Assembly: GCA_023410535.1 (NCBI GenBank)
Contig: JAEYPR010000012.1
Span: 1 to 64,000 of the forward strand
Reading direction: 5' to 3'
Length of the DNA stretch: 64,000 nucleotides
Origin: Bacillota bacterium
GTDB lineage: Bacteria > Bacillota > UBA4882 > UBA8346
The stretch's first letter is position 1; the number at the start of each line of letters is the position of its first letter. Shown here in pieces: positions 1 through 9,723 of the stretch. The position numbers and the translations under genes were made by a program. The notes beneath the pieces were generated by a model. It had not been told where the DNA came from. It worked only from the letters and a program-made list of their open reading frames with translations, and did not search any database.

Positions 1-3000
1 TTCCAACTTCGGCATCATAATCCCTCGCCCCATACCGTACCAATTTCGTCTGCGGATCCCAAATTCCTCCCGCAAACCCAAATGGCTGGAACCCAGGATT
101 GGTATCTTGCAACACATTCCCAAACTCATCATAATCAATCCTCTGCACAACCTGTCCAGTCGCTACATTCACAACCAATCTCGGACTACCCAGGTGATCC
201 GCTACAATCCGATACGTAACGCCACCCTTAATCATGTAATCCGGAACTATGGTGCTTGTCCCATAGACAAACCGCGTCACAACATTATTACTGCCATCCA
301 GTTCAACAACGGGCTTCAAATCATCCTGATACAAGAATCCTTGCACGAAAACCCCGTTAACCTTCTTGCCGACCCGCCGTCCGGCGCCATCGACGGTATA
401 CTCCAATCTGGTGCCATCCGCCAACATGACAGCCTTCAGATTGCCCAGGACATCATAATCATACCGTGTCGTCCCGTTACTATTGGTTTTGCTCTGTAAT
501 TCCCCATTGGCCGAATATTGATAAGTGTTCCCGCCGTACTGGATTAACCGGTCTTGAGCGTCGTAACTTGTCAGCGCAACACTCCCATTGACTCCGCTGT
601 AGCTCGTCCGATTCCCATTACTATCGTACTCGTAATGGCCGACCTTTACACCGTCTTTCGTAACATCGGTTAACTGCCCGATTTCGTCGTAACGATATTC
701 ATAAGTTTGATTCAAACCGTCGGCAATCTCAATTTTGCGCTGAATCCGCCCTAAAGCATCATAAGTATATTGGGTTTCAAACAGGTTCGTCCCACCTTTG
801 GTAACTTTGTAATCCTTGACTTCGCCAAACTCCGTCCGGCTGACCACTACATCCTTAATGCTACCAATCGTGCTTTCGGTAAACACGCCGGTGGTTTCGT
901 CATAGTTGATCGTCAGATCTCCGGCATTGGTGAGTTGTCCATCATTGTTATACTGATAACTGACTTTATTGGCATCATTCACGCTTTGACTGTCCACCAG
1001 AAATTCGCTGTTATAGGTGACTCCAATCTTACCTTTGACCAAACCATCCCAAGTGACCGCAGTTGGTAGGGCTCCATCGTAAGCATTAGCCAGCGTTCCG
1101 TTATCCGGGGCGATAATATTCCGTAACTGCCCGGTATTCGCGTCATAAGCATAAGTCAGTTCCCCTTCGGGCAGCTGAATCCCGATCAACTTCCCTTGGG
1201 TGTTATACTCGAAACCGATCGTTTTCCCATCCGGGCGAGTCACCAATTTCGACTGTTTCGCCAAGTTGTAATCGTATTGGGTCGTGGTGGCTCCGCTATC
1301 AATCATGGGCGGATTATAGGCATCTGCCAAGTCGACTGCCGTATACGTGAAGCCATGCGCTCCCTTGTCCGGCGGAGTTAAGTTGGTTACATTCCCATTG
1401 GCATCGTAGCTGAACGCGATTACTTTCCCGTTGGGTAAGGTTTGTTTGGTGACCCGGCCGACCGGATCGTATTCGAAATACGTCTTTCGATTCAGGGGGT
1501 CCGCCACATAATCGATATAACCGTTACTCTTGAAATAGATTGCACTGATCCGGGCGGCGTTACCCGTGCCCTCCGTAATCCGGAACAGACGGCCACGGTC
1601 ATCATATTCGAAGGTAACTGGGGCGAATCCCGGTGTCACAACCTTCATTACCCGACCCTTTTCGTCAAGCGTCGAGACCATCTTGCGCCCCATCGGACTA
1701 GTACTTACCAGTTGTCTTGTCGCCGCGTCATACTCTACCACCTGGGTTTTCTCATTCACTGTTGTTTCCGTATGCAAGCTAACTAAGCTTAATTGATTGC
1801 TCGGGTCAGACAATACCGCCGTTTTATTGACCGTTACGGTATTGGTCAAACCGCTGGGCGTGGTAACCGTGATCATACTTGGATAAGGGGCAACCATCCC
1901 AAATCGTGGATCAGCGGCTTGGGTTGTTTCAGTGACTGTGCCATCGGCAGTGGTAACCTTCGTGCTACCGTCCGCCTTGATGTAATTTTCAATTTTCCCG
2001 CCGCAGCAGCCGATCGTCGTCCGCCGGGTGTCGCCATTGGATAAATTCTCCACTGTATAGGTCGTAAGATTCTCCTTATTGGTATCGGCGGCGACCTTTT
2101 TGATTATCTGATAACCATTGCTAAGTTCCACCCGTTCCAGTGCCGTGTAACCGCCGACCGGATCCTGATCTTTGGTTAAGAGACCCAAATTGTCATAGTC
2201 AAATTGATGTATTCCGCCTTTGGGATCCGTCAAACTGGCCAATAAACCACCATTGAAGTACGTCAGTCGAATAGTTTCATTAGCCGGATTGGTAATGTTG
2301 TCAATATATCCGTCGTTATTTACACTGAGGATGGTGCGTTGCCCATAAGGTCCGACAATCGCGGACGGGTTGGCCCCGTATCGCTCGATGGTCGTCAGAT
2401 TGCCATCGGCATCAACGACACTGATCAAATAACCGCTCTGATCATAGTTGAATGAATATTTGACCAAACCGGTCAATGTATCATAGGTAGCCAGGTGTTT
2501 GCCGTTCGGGTTAAATTTGTAAAGTTCCGTTCCGTCCTCGGAAGGAATGGCGAGGTCATTTCCATCAAATCCGGGCAGCGGTTTGGTGATTTTTAAGATA
2601 CGATCTGCTTGTCCTAACGCTAAATAGAGATCCCCATTCGGACTCATCGCAAGTTGACTAAAATCCGATACTGCGCATCCGGTCTGGTAATGATCATAAT
2701 TATTGAAATCGGCGTAGGTTGAGATCGTTCCATCGGGACTTACTCGACGGATTTTTCCATTGCCGGCGTCATCAATATACATACTTCCATCTGAACCAAA
2801 AACGATACTGGTGGGATTCGCTAAATGCGCTTGGGTTGCCGGACCGCCGTCCCCGTCATAACCCCCATCTTCCTCACCGATTCCGGCTACTGTGAAAATC
2901 AACCCGGATGCCGTAACCCGGCGAATGCAATTATTAAAATAATCCGCAACATACAGATCGCCATTTGGACCGATCGTTATGCCAGCTATTGTTGAAAAAA

Positions 3001-6000
3001 TTCCTTCAGAAGCAGGCCCGCCATCGCCAGCATAGCCTCCCTCCCACATCATACCGGCAACAACTTGAAATTCTCCGGTTTGGCTGAACTTATGCCGATA
3101 GATGACTTGTCCCGAACCGCTGTTATAAATCGTATGGTTATCCATCGCCAGTGTGTGATTCCATCCAAACATCTCTTCAAAAGTCAAAAAAAGATCAATG
3201 CTATCTCCGGAAATTCGGCGCAGATAACCATAATCCGATACATATATCTGTCCAAAACGGTCAATGGCAATACCGGTCGGTCTGGAAAACCTCGCTTCAC
3301 TCACAGGTCCGCCATCCCCGCTATACCCATCCCATCCTCTTGAGCCGGCGATGGTTGTAATGATTCCATTCTTATCGATACGGCGTAATTGGTATCCATC
3401 AATTAAATACAAAGTTCCGTCCGGTCCGAAAGTTAACCCTTTCGGATAGACCGACGCTTGAGTCGCCGGTCTGCCATCACCGTTGTCTTCGTTCCAACGT
3501 TCACCGGTACCGGCAAAGGGGATAACTGCTACATTAACATCATCCGCATTGCGTTTTTCGCCATTCCCAAGATAGAGCGTTCTGGATTGAGGATCATAAC
3601 TATGATGAACATTTAAACTCCAACCACCCAACCCTTGTTCTTTTGCATCAAAGAACCCCGGACCGGAAATTGTAGTAGTACTACTTTGAGATAAAACAAC
3701 TTCATTTCTCGCCATAATGTCCCCAGGAACTCTAACTCCGCTAGGATAGCCAAAACTTTCAGACATACTGGGAGGTAAATTATAATAACCATCATAGACA
3801 TATCTGATACTTGTTGTTACCGCTTGTTTTCCTTGAAGTTTGCGGCCATAGGCATCTTTGCCATCCCATTCGAGTACATATTTTTGTCCTGGAGCGGCAG
3901 GAAATTCTTTCGAAATTGACTGTCCAGCGACACAAATATCCAATATGATTTTTTTCAAAACAGTCGGTACGCTTTGACTACTTAACGATACTTGAAGAGT
4001 ATTTGCCGCCGCACGTCCCTGAACTCGATCACTCGAGTAATAGAGACTATAGGGAGTGCCGGTTATTCCAATTGCTTCTCCCAATTTCTGATTTTCGATG
4101 TCAATGATTGAGCCGCAACCGGTGTTGGGATCGTCGCAATCACTTTCACCTTGCGGATTTGGTTGATTCGGATCGGTCGCGCCATTAGGAGCGGATACGC
4201 CATAGTTGCAATCATAGATCGAGAAATGACGCATCGGCACCCGCCACAAGCTCTGACCAGGGGCGTACAACGCAGCCAACTGCTGCAACTCTTCGTCAGT
4301 GAAGCGCATTTCGGCAAGAGCTTCGGTGCCGGCGACTTGGCCGCTATTGTCAACCGCGACCTCCGCTTGGCCGTCAGTGACATTGACAATCTTGATTACG
4401 CAGCCGTTATCCGTCGGAAGCCAGCGGGCCTGCGCCTTATCATAATAACCGACGGGGACAATACAACCGACCGGAAAGTTCAAGAAGTTTTCCAAATAGT
4501 AAAAAACCGGTTGATTGAATTGGGTATGTTCTTGTTCGTCAGCCTGAACTTCGACACAATAGGTATAAGCGGTCGTCGCCGGCAACTCCGCCGGCATTGC
4601 TTTGGGTCCGTTTTCGCCAACCGTATACTCGGTAGCGCGGATATGTAACGTATCGCCACTGTAACCGGCAACTTGTGTTCCACTGGGGAAAATAATCGTC
4701 GCCCGGCGGGACCCGTCTTTATCCGTGACAACGCTGCTTCGGGCAACCTGTACCGAGCTTTGGTTCAAACCCACCGCTGTCACTTGCGGATCCTGTTTGA
4801 TCAAAACAACATCCGGGGCCAACGTATAATTCTGCCACGGTACGTTCAGTTGGCGTTGCGCGCTCAAATAGCCGTTCCGGTCATACTTTAACGTCATCGC
4901 CCCGCCGCCGTTGACGGCGAGATCAAACATTCCGTCCAGTCGACTTACGGTTTGCCCATACTCCGGATGCTCTAAAATTCGGACCGTAACTCCGGGCAAG
5001 GGATTCCCAGCAATATCCAAGACCTTGCCGCGCAATACGGCCGCCCGGCGCGGTTCAATCGTATCCGGCGCTACTCCGGTTTGGATCGGATTGTCCCCGG
5101 CATAAAGAAACTTCGTCGCCGAACCCAGATCAGTAGTTTGCGTATTGTCGAGAGGCGGAGCCACGGTCGCCGGATCCGGAGGCAGGGGTGGCAAATTAGC
5201 ATCAACCGTGAAGGTGGTTTGAGCAACTACCGGCCCGTTACCCGCCTTGTCTTTTACCGATAATGTCACAGTATGGTTACCGTCGGCTAATTTAATTGCG
5301 GGGGTATAACTGATATTCCAATCGTTAAGAACCAATTGATTGCCGGCAATCACTCCGTTGTCCACCTTTAAAACCACCGCGGCCGGATCAAGACCGGATA
5401 AATCATCCGCGATATTGGCGGTGATGGTCGGCTGGGCATTGTTCGTCACGGATTGGGGTTGCAGATGAGTGATCTCTGGAGCAGTTTTATCAATATTTAC
5501 GATATAAGCCAAGGAACTTTCATTGCCTACTTGATCCATGGCGACACCGCGAACTGTCCGTTCTAATCCGACTTCTTCCACCACCACGGGCGGGGATACG
5601 GTTTTGACACCGGACAAAAGATCGCCAGCATTAAAGGTGACGGTCACATTGGTGTTGTTCCAACCATAAGCATTCTTGGCCGGACTCTGGGATGCCGTCA
5701 GCGCCGGTCCGGTCTGATCGATCAATACTTTAAGTCTCTGTGGCGTTTCGGCAATCCCGGTCTGATCCACCGACCAGAAGCTGATCGTATAGACACCGTC
5801 TTGACTTAGCTGAATCACATTGCCGGTCACGATGGTGCCGTCGTTGATCCGATAATAAGTGGTAGCGCCAGTTGCGCCACTGACTGTCAAATGAATGGCA
5901 ACCGGCCCTTTCACCCATTTACCGTCATTGGTGTAATCCGAGGTTGTCTTCGGGGCGCTGCCGCCATCGCCAATCACCACGGTTATCTTATTGCTATCCG

Positions 6001-6469
6001 CATACGTCTTGGCAGTCGGGTTAAAAGAATAGTCGTTATTCTGGCGATAATTGGACCAATCCGTTTTGGCGAAACGATTATGAACTTCAACAACTTGACC
6101 CGGCCGGATCATCCCGGCGGAGGATTTGAATCCAAGTTCAAAGTAGTAGTCGGCGCCGGTAAATGGGGAAGCAAGTTTAGTAAATGTACCGGTCACATTT
6201 TGCGAACCGATCGTCGACCAATCGCACCAGAAGTTTTGAGGTTTCTCGCCATCAATCGTATAAAAATAACGAATCTTTACTGTTGCAAGGTCAATGGGAT
6301 TTTCGCTTATATTGGTGATTTTAAACCAGGGAAAGATCGTATTAATTTCGGGGGCGGTATTCCCATTATACATTTGAACCCGTAGCGATGTGGAAGACAA
6401 GGCAAAAACATTACAAATCAACAACAAAGTGAGTAATATCCAAAATGTCGTCTTCAGATTCAATTTCAT
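1..6469 (-). CDS. Secreted CBM3-Ig-NHL-RHS/YD-repeat giant protein, partial (C-terminus beyond left edge)
   Basis: The minus frame from ATG 6469 stays open to base 2, about 2156 codons without a stop. The start has GGGAGG eight bases upstream. Order seen by translation: signal peptide (residues 1-24); a family 3 carbohydrate-binding module (about 28-150, with VQMYNGN, PWFKITN, VKIRYFYT, FWCDW); Ig-like regions (about 180-430); a carboxypeptidase-regulatory-like fold (about 474-540); NHL propeller repeats with repeated GDGGPA motifs and YVSDYG/YVADYF blades (about 985-1290); then YD repeats (YDxxGxL) to about 2105. The last residues read QPFGFAGG...YGARDYDAEVG, the RHS core signature that precedes the variable C-terminal tip. 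NHL before a YD shell is also the order in teneurins, and RHS shells encapsulate a C-terminal toxin or ligand. Whether a toxin follows cannot be seen. Cell-surface or secreted role inferred. Confidence 0.93.
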   Translation of the reverse strand, partial: MKLNLKTTFWILLTLLLICNVFALSSTSLRVQMYNGNTAPEINTIFPWFKITNISENPIDLATVKIRYFYTIDGEKPQNFWCDWSTIGSQNVTGTFTKLASPFTGADYYFELGFKSSAGMIRPGQVVEVHNRFAKTDWSNYRQNNDYSFNPTAKTYADSNKITVVIGDGGSAPKTTSDYTNDGKWVKGPVAIHLTVSGATGATTYYRINDGTIVTGNVIQLSQDGVYTISFWSVDQTGIAETPQRLKVLIDQTGPALTASQSPAKNAYGWNNTNVTVTFNAGDLLSGVKTVSPPVVVEEVGLERTVRGVAMDQVGNESSLAYIVNIDKTAPEITHLQPQSVTNNAQPTITANIADDLSGLDPAAVVLKVDNGVIAGNQLVLNDWNISYTPAIKLADGNHTVTLSVKDKAGNGPVVAQTTFTVDANLPPLPPDPATVAPPLDNTQTTDLGSATKFLYAGDNPIQTGVAPDTIEPRRAAVLRGKVLDIAGNPLPGVTVRILEHPEYGQTVSRLDGMFDLAVNGGGAMTLKYDRNGYLSAQRQLNVPWQNYTLAPDVVLIKQDPQVTAVGLNQSSVQVARSSVVTDKDGSRRATIIFPSGTQVAGYSGDTLHIRATEYTVGENGPKAMPAELPATTAYTYCVEVQADEQEHTQFNQPVFYYLENFLNFPVGCIVPVGYYDKAQARWLPTDNGCVIKIVNVTDGQAEVAVDNSGQVAGTEALAEMRFTDEELQQLAALYAPGQSLWRVPMRHFSIYDCNYGVSAPNGATDPNQPNPQGESDCDDPNTGCGSIIDIENQKLGEAIGITGTPYSLYYSSDRVQGRAAANTLQVSLSSQSVPTVLKKIILDICVAGQSISKEFPAAPGQKYVLEWDGKDAYGRKLQGKQAVTTSIRYVYDGYYNLPPSMSESFGYPSGVRVPGDIMARNEVVLSQSSTTTISGPGFFDAKEQGLGGWSLNVHHSYDPQSRTLYLGNGEKRNADDVNVAVIPFAGTGERWNEDNGDGRPATQASVYPKGLTFGPDGTLYLIDGYQLRRIDKNGIITTIAGSRGWDGYSGDGGPVSEARFSRPTGIAIDRFGQIYVSDYGYLRRISGDSIDLFLTFEEMFGWNHTLAMDNHTIYNSGSGQVIYRHKFSQTGEFQVVAGMMWEGGYAGDGGPASEGIFSTIAGITIGPNGDLYVADYFNNCIRRVTASGLIFTVAGIGEEDGGYDGDGGPATQAHLANPTSIVFGSDGSMYIDDAGNGKIRRVSPDGTISTYADFNNYDHYQTGCAVSDFSQLAMSPNGDLYLALGQADRILKITKPLPGFDGNDLAIPSEDGTELYKFNPNGKHLATYDTLTGLVKYSFNYDQSGYLISVVDADGNLTTIERYGANPSAIVGPYGQRTILSVNNDGYIDNITNPANETIRLTYFNGGLLASLTDPKGGIHQFDYDNLGLLTKDQDPVGGYTALERVELSNGYQIIKKVAADTNKENLTTYTVENLSNGDTRRTTIGCCGGKIENYIKADGSTKVTTADGTVTETTQAADPRFGMVAPYPSMITVTTPSGLTNTVTVNKTAVLSDPSNQLSLVSLHTETTVNEKTQVVEYDAATRQLVSTSPMGRKMVSTLDEKGRVMKVVTPGFAPVTFEYDDRGRLFRITEGTGNAARISAIYFKSNGYIDYVADPLNRKTYFEYDPVGRVTKQTLPNGKVIAFSYDANGNVTNLTPPDKGAHGFTYTAVDLADAYNPPMIDSGATTTQYDYNLAKQSKLVTRPDGKTIGFEYNTQGKLIGIQLPEGELTYAYDANTGQLRNIIAPDNGTLANAYDGALPTAVTWDGLVKGKIGVTYNSEFLVDSQSVNDANKVSYQYNNDGQLTNAGDLTINYDETTGVFTESTIGSIKDVVVSRTEFGEVKDYKVTKGGTNLFETQYTYDALGRIQRKIEIADGLNQTYEYRYDEIGQLTDVTKDGVKVGHYEYDSNGNRTSYSGVNGSVALTSYDAQDRLIQYGGNTYQYSANGELQSKTNSNGTTRYDYDVLGNLKAVMLADGTRLEYTVDGAGRRVGKKVNGVFVQGFLYQDDLKPVVELDGSNNVVTRFVYGTSTIVPDYMIKGGVTYRIVADHLGSPRLVVNVATGQVVQRIDYDEFGNVLQDTNPGFQPFGFAGGIWDPQTKLVRYGARDYDAEVG

Positions 6470-6721
6470 ATTTACGGCCTCCCAGATTCGATGTTCCTAA
6501 ATATTTCTCATAAATTATTATTTCATATATTTTCCTTCCGCGGTTTCAGAATCAAAGCAGCGTTTGGAAGAATATAGCTGGATATTACTTAAAACTCTAC
6601 CATATTTTATATGTAAAAACAATAATCAATAAATTTGTAATATTATGATATTGCCATTACAATTTAACAATCAAGCAGCCATCCGTCTGCTATCAAAAAC
6701 CAACCATTCCGCAATTATAAA

Positions 6722-6794
6722 AATTGGTTGGCTCCTCTCCCAAGCCAATTGGTTGTTTATTGTTTTTTGGGGGGTGTTATAATGAAATTGGTTG
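6722..6794 (+). promoter_or_regulatory. Triple AATTGGTTG direct repeat and promoter of the MocR gene
   Basis: AATTGGTTG occurs at 6722-6730, 6747-6755 and 6786-6794, with an inverted CCAACC at 6700-6705. TATAAT at 6778-6783 is a good -10; TTGTTT at 6753-6758 is a possible -35 with a long 19-base spacer. MocR/GabR/PdxR proteins typically bind direct repeats at their own promoters, so this is the likely operator. The rest of the spacer 6470-6720 is AT-rich and shows no gene. Confidence 0.6.
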
Positions 6795-6830
6795 ATACCA
6801 TTTTACAATATAGTGTTTTAGGAGAGCGCC

Positions 6831-8363
6831 ATGGAGATTTTTATCGACCGCAACAGCACCCAACCAATTTACAAACAGATCCGCAACCAGCTTCGGGAGC
6901 AAATCGTATCCGGTCACCTGCCGCCCGGTTTCCGGCTGCCGCCGGAGCGAAAGTTGGCCGACCGGTTGGGCGTCAACCGGACCACGATCTTAACCGCCTA
7001 TCGTGACTTGCGCGCCGACGGTTTAATCGACGCGCACATCGGGCAGGGAACCGTGGTCAAGCAAACGGAAGCAACTCCGGCAACGACCGGCCGAATGGAC
7101 CCGTCCAATGTCAATCCGTTGCCCTGGCGGCAGTTGCTCAGCGCATCCGCCACCCGGATGCAGCAACCATTGGTCAGTAACATTCTGCGTAGCGCCAACC
7201 GGCAGCAGGTGATCTCCTTCGCCGCCGGCTTTTCCTGCGCCACGGCCGAACCTCTCGGTGAATTGGCCGAAACCCAGCAGCGGATTTTGCGCGATCACGG
7301 CAGCGCCACCCTCCAATACAGCGCCACCGAAGGCCACCTGCCGCTGCGGGAGAGCCTCGGCGCCTTACTGGAGGGGCGCGGCATCGCCGCCACCCCCGAC
7401 GAAGTGATGGTCCTGGCCGGTTCGCAGCAGGGCATCGACCTCGCCGCCCGGATTCTGATCGACCCGGGCGACATCGTTTTGGTCGAGGAACCAACCTTCT
7501 TCGCCGCGTTGCAAATCTTTCAGAGCGCCGGCGCCCGGGTGATCGGGATCCCTATCGACCACCACGGCATGCGGATCGACCTGCTGGAACCGCTCTTGAA
7601 ACGTTATAAACCGAAATTTATCTATACGGTCCCGACCTTCCAAAACCCATCCGGCACGGTGCTGTCCATCGACCGCCGGCTGCAGCTGCTGGACTTGGCG
7701 TATCATTATCAAATCCCCATCGTCGAGGACGACGCCTATGCCGAGTTGCGTTATGAGGGAACCCCAATCCCACCGCTGAAAGCGTTGGACCAACACGGTT
7801 ATGTGATTTATTTAAGCTCTTTTTCCAAAGTGATGTTTCCGGGGTTGCGGGTCGGCTGGGTGGCCGCTTCCCGGCCGTTGCTCCGTCAATTCGGCTTAGC
7901 GAAACAACTGGCCGACCTGCATACCAACACCCTGGGGCAATGGATCATGGACGACCTGCTGCGGCGCGGGGTCTATCACCGGCAAGTGCAGGCCGTCCGG
8001 CAAGACAATCTTGCTAGCCTGAGCCGGATGACCGAGGCTTTCAACCGGCATTGCTTGAAAGCAATCGAATGGCGAGCGCCCGAGGGCGGACTCTATTTCT
8101 GGTGCCGGCTGCCTCAGAAGTTTGACGCCGCCGCGTTGGCGGCTATGGCCGAAGCGCGCGGGATCATCATTGTCCCGGGTTCGATCTTTTACCCGGTGGG
8201 CGGCGGCGAGACCGATTTCCGGCTCAGCTTTGCCTCACCGGCGCCGGAACAGATTGAGCCGGGGGTTAAAACGTTGATGCAAGCCGCCAAAGAGCTGCTC
8301 GGCCCTGATCGTAGCCATACCCAAACAACGGAAAGGGATGTTGAGATCCGGCCGATCTTATGA
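6831..8363 (+). CDS. MocR-family regulator (GntR HTH fused to fold-type I aminotransferase)
   Basis: 510 aa. Residues 1-70 are a GntR winged helix (PIYKQIRNQL...LPPERKLADRLGVNRTT). The rest is an aspartate-aminotransferase fold with the PLP-anchoring lysine at about residue 333 (SSFSKVMFPGLRVGW) and the substrate-pocket string TVPTFQNPSG. MocR proteins sense PLP, often with an amino compound, and control vitamin B6 or amino-acid genes, usually adjacent. The start has TTAGGAGAG upstream. A paralogous aminotransferase without the HTH follows after a short gap and is the likely target or partner. The effector cannot be told from sequence. Confidence 0.92.
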   Translation: MEIFIDRNSTQPIYKQIRNQLREQIVSGHLPPGFRLPPERKLADRLGVNRTTILTAYRDLRADGLIDAHIGQGTVVKQTEATPATTGRMDPSNVNPLPWRQLLSASATRMQQPLVSNILRSANRQQVISFAAGFSCATAEPLGELAETQQRILRDHGSATLQYSATEGHLPLRESLGALLEGRGIAATPDEVMVLAGSQQGIDLAARILIDPGDIVLVEEPTFFAALQIFQSAGARVIGIPIDHHGMRIDLLEPLLKRYKPKFIYTVPTFQNPSGTVLSIDRRLQLLDLAYHYQIPIVEDDAYAELRYEGTPIPPLKALDQHGYVIYLSSFSKVMFPGLRVGWVAASRPLLRQFGLAKQLADLHTNTLGQWIMDDLLRRGVYHRQVQAVRQDNLASLSRMTEAFNRHCLKAIEWRAPEGGLYFWCRLPQKFDAAALAAMAEARGIIIVPGSIFYPVGGGETDFRLSFASPAPEQIEPGVKTLMQAAKELLGPDRSHTQTTERDVEIRPIL

Positions 8364-8400
8364 CGGAACGGCCAATGAAATATAGTGGAGGATGATGCGG

Positions 8401-9609
8401 ATGTTGCAGTTTGCCAAACGGATGGAGTTTATCAAAGCCTCGGAGGTGCGGGAGATCTTAAAAGTAACCGAAAACCCGGAGATCATCTCCTTTGCCGGCG
8501 GGTTACCCGCCCCGGAGGTTTTCCCGGTCCGGGAGATGGCCGAGGTCGCCGTCGCGGTGCTGGCCGAAGCCGGGCAACAGGCGTTACAATACGGTACTAC
8601 CGAAGGTTTCCGGCCGTTACGGGAGATCATCGCCGGACGGATGCAACGGATCTTTCAGACCGGTTTCGGTCCGGATAACATTTTAATTACCAGCGGTTCG
8701 CAACAAGGCTTGGACCTCGCCGGCAAAGTCTTTTTGAATGAAGGCGACGTGGTGCTCTGCGAGAAACCCACTTACCTGGCGGCGATTAACGCCTTCCGGG
8801 TCTTTATGCCCCGTTTCGTCGAGGTTCCCACCGATGAGCGCGGCATGATTCCGGAGGCGTTGGACCGGTTGCTGGCCGAACAGCCCAATGCCAAACTGAT
8901 CTACATCGTTCCCGACTTTCAAAATCCCTCCGGTGTCTCCTGGTCGGCCGAACGCCGCCGCCGGTTTATGGAGGTGGTGAGCCGTTACGATATCGCGGTG
9001 GTGGAAGACAATCCCTACGGAGAACTGCGCTTCGAAGGCGCAACCCTGCCGTCGGTCCAGTCGTGGGACCGCAACGATCAAGTCATCTGCCTGGGCACCT
9101 TCTCGAAAACCTTCTGTCCCGGATTGCGGGTGGGTTGGGTCGCCGCGCCCGAAGCCATTCTGGAAAAGATTATTTTGGTCAAACAGAGCGCCGACTTACA
9201 TACTTCGACGTTGAGCCAACGCAAAATCGCCAAATACATCGAGACCCACGATTTTGACGCAAGCATCGTCCGGATCAAAGCGCTTTATCAAAAACGGCGC
9301 GATGTGATGCTGCAAGCCCTCGCCGCCGAGTTCCCGCCGGAGATTCAATACACCCGTCCCCAAGGCGGCCTTTTCATCTGGGTCGTGCTTCCGGCTTATA
9401 TCAACGCCCGAGAGGCTTTGGTCGAAAGTTTGGCGCATCAAGTGGCGTTCGTCCCCGGCGGCGCCTTTTATCCCAACGGGGGGATGGAGAACACGCTCCG
9501 GCTGAACTTTTCGAACATGCCGGAGGAACGGATTGTGGAGGGGATCAAGCGGTTGGGAAGGGTGTTTAAACGGTTGATTGTACAGGCAATAAACAACGCC
9601 CAGGAGTGA
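8401..9609 (+). CDS. PLP-dependent aminotransferase, LysN / 2-aminoadipate type
   Basis: About 402 aa, fold-type I. It has LQYGTTEG, the pocket motif VPDFQNPSG and the PLP lysine in GTFSKTFCPGLRVGW. It aligns along its length with the aminotransferase half of the MocR protein just upstream, and the two probably form an operon (37-base gap). GGAGG at 8387-8391 could serve ATG 8395 or 8401; spacing favours 8401. Relatives transaminate 2-aminoadipate, aromatic or branched-chain amino acids with 2-oxoglutarate; the substrate here is not determined. The stop codon lies in a hairpin (9598-9619). Confidence 0.88.
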   Translation: MLQFAKRMEFIKASEVREILKVTENPEIISFAGGLPAPEVFPVREMAEVAVAVLAEAGQQALQYGTTEGFRPLREIIAGRMQRIFQTGFGPDNILITSGSQQGLDLAGKVFLNEGDVVLCEKPTYLAAINAFRVFMPRFVEVPTDERGMIPEALDRLLAEQPNAKLIYIVPDFQNPSGVSWSAERRRRFMEVVSRYDIAVVEDNPYGELRFEGATLPSVQSWDRNDQVICLGTFSKTFCPGLRVGWVAAPEAILEKIILVKQSADLHTSTLSQRKIAKYIETHDFDASIVRIKALYQKRRDVMLQALAAEFPPEIQYTRPQGGLFIWVVLPAYINAREALVESLAHQVAFVPGGAFYPNGGMENTLRLNFSNMPEERIVEGIKRLGRVFKRLIVQAINNAQE

Positions 9610-9619
9610 ACTCCTGGGC
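9598..9619. repeat. REP-like palindrome overlapping the aminotransferase stop codon
   Basis: GCCCAGGAG-tgaa-CTCCTGGGC is a perfect 9-bp stem whose loop holds the TGA stop. No T-tract follows, so it is a weak terminator candidate. The sequence after it (GGGCTGAAATC) recurs at 39658-39668 inside another hairpin, which suggests a dispersed element. Confidence 0.5.
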
Positions 9620-9723
9620 TGAAATCTAAATAATTTTCTCAACCCATCCGGGCTGAATTCATACTTCGGAGCTTAGCCGAGCCTGGCGGGAAAGTCAGGC
9701 AGGATTTATCCTTGGAAGTGACA

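Noticed and set aside
6728..7006. 92-codon frame upstream of the MocR gene
   Set aside because: Starts within the operator repeats and overlaps the MocR frame, which has a better ribosome site and a known family.
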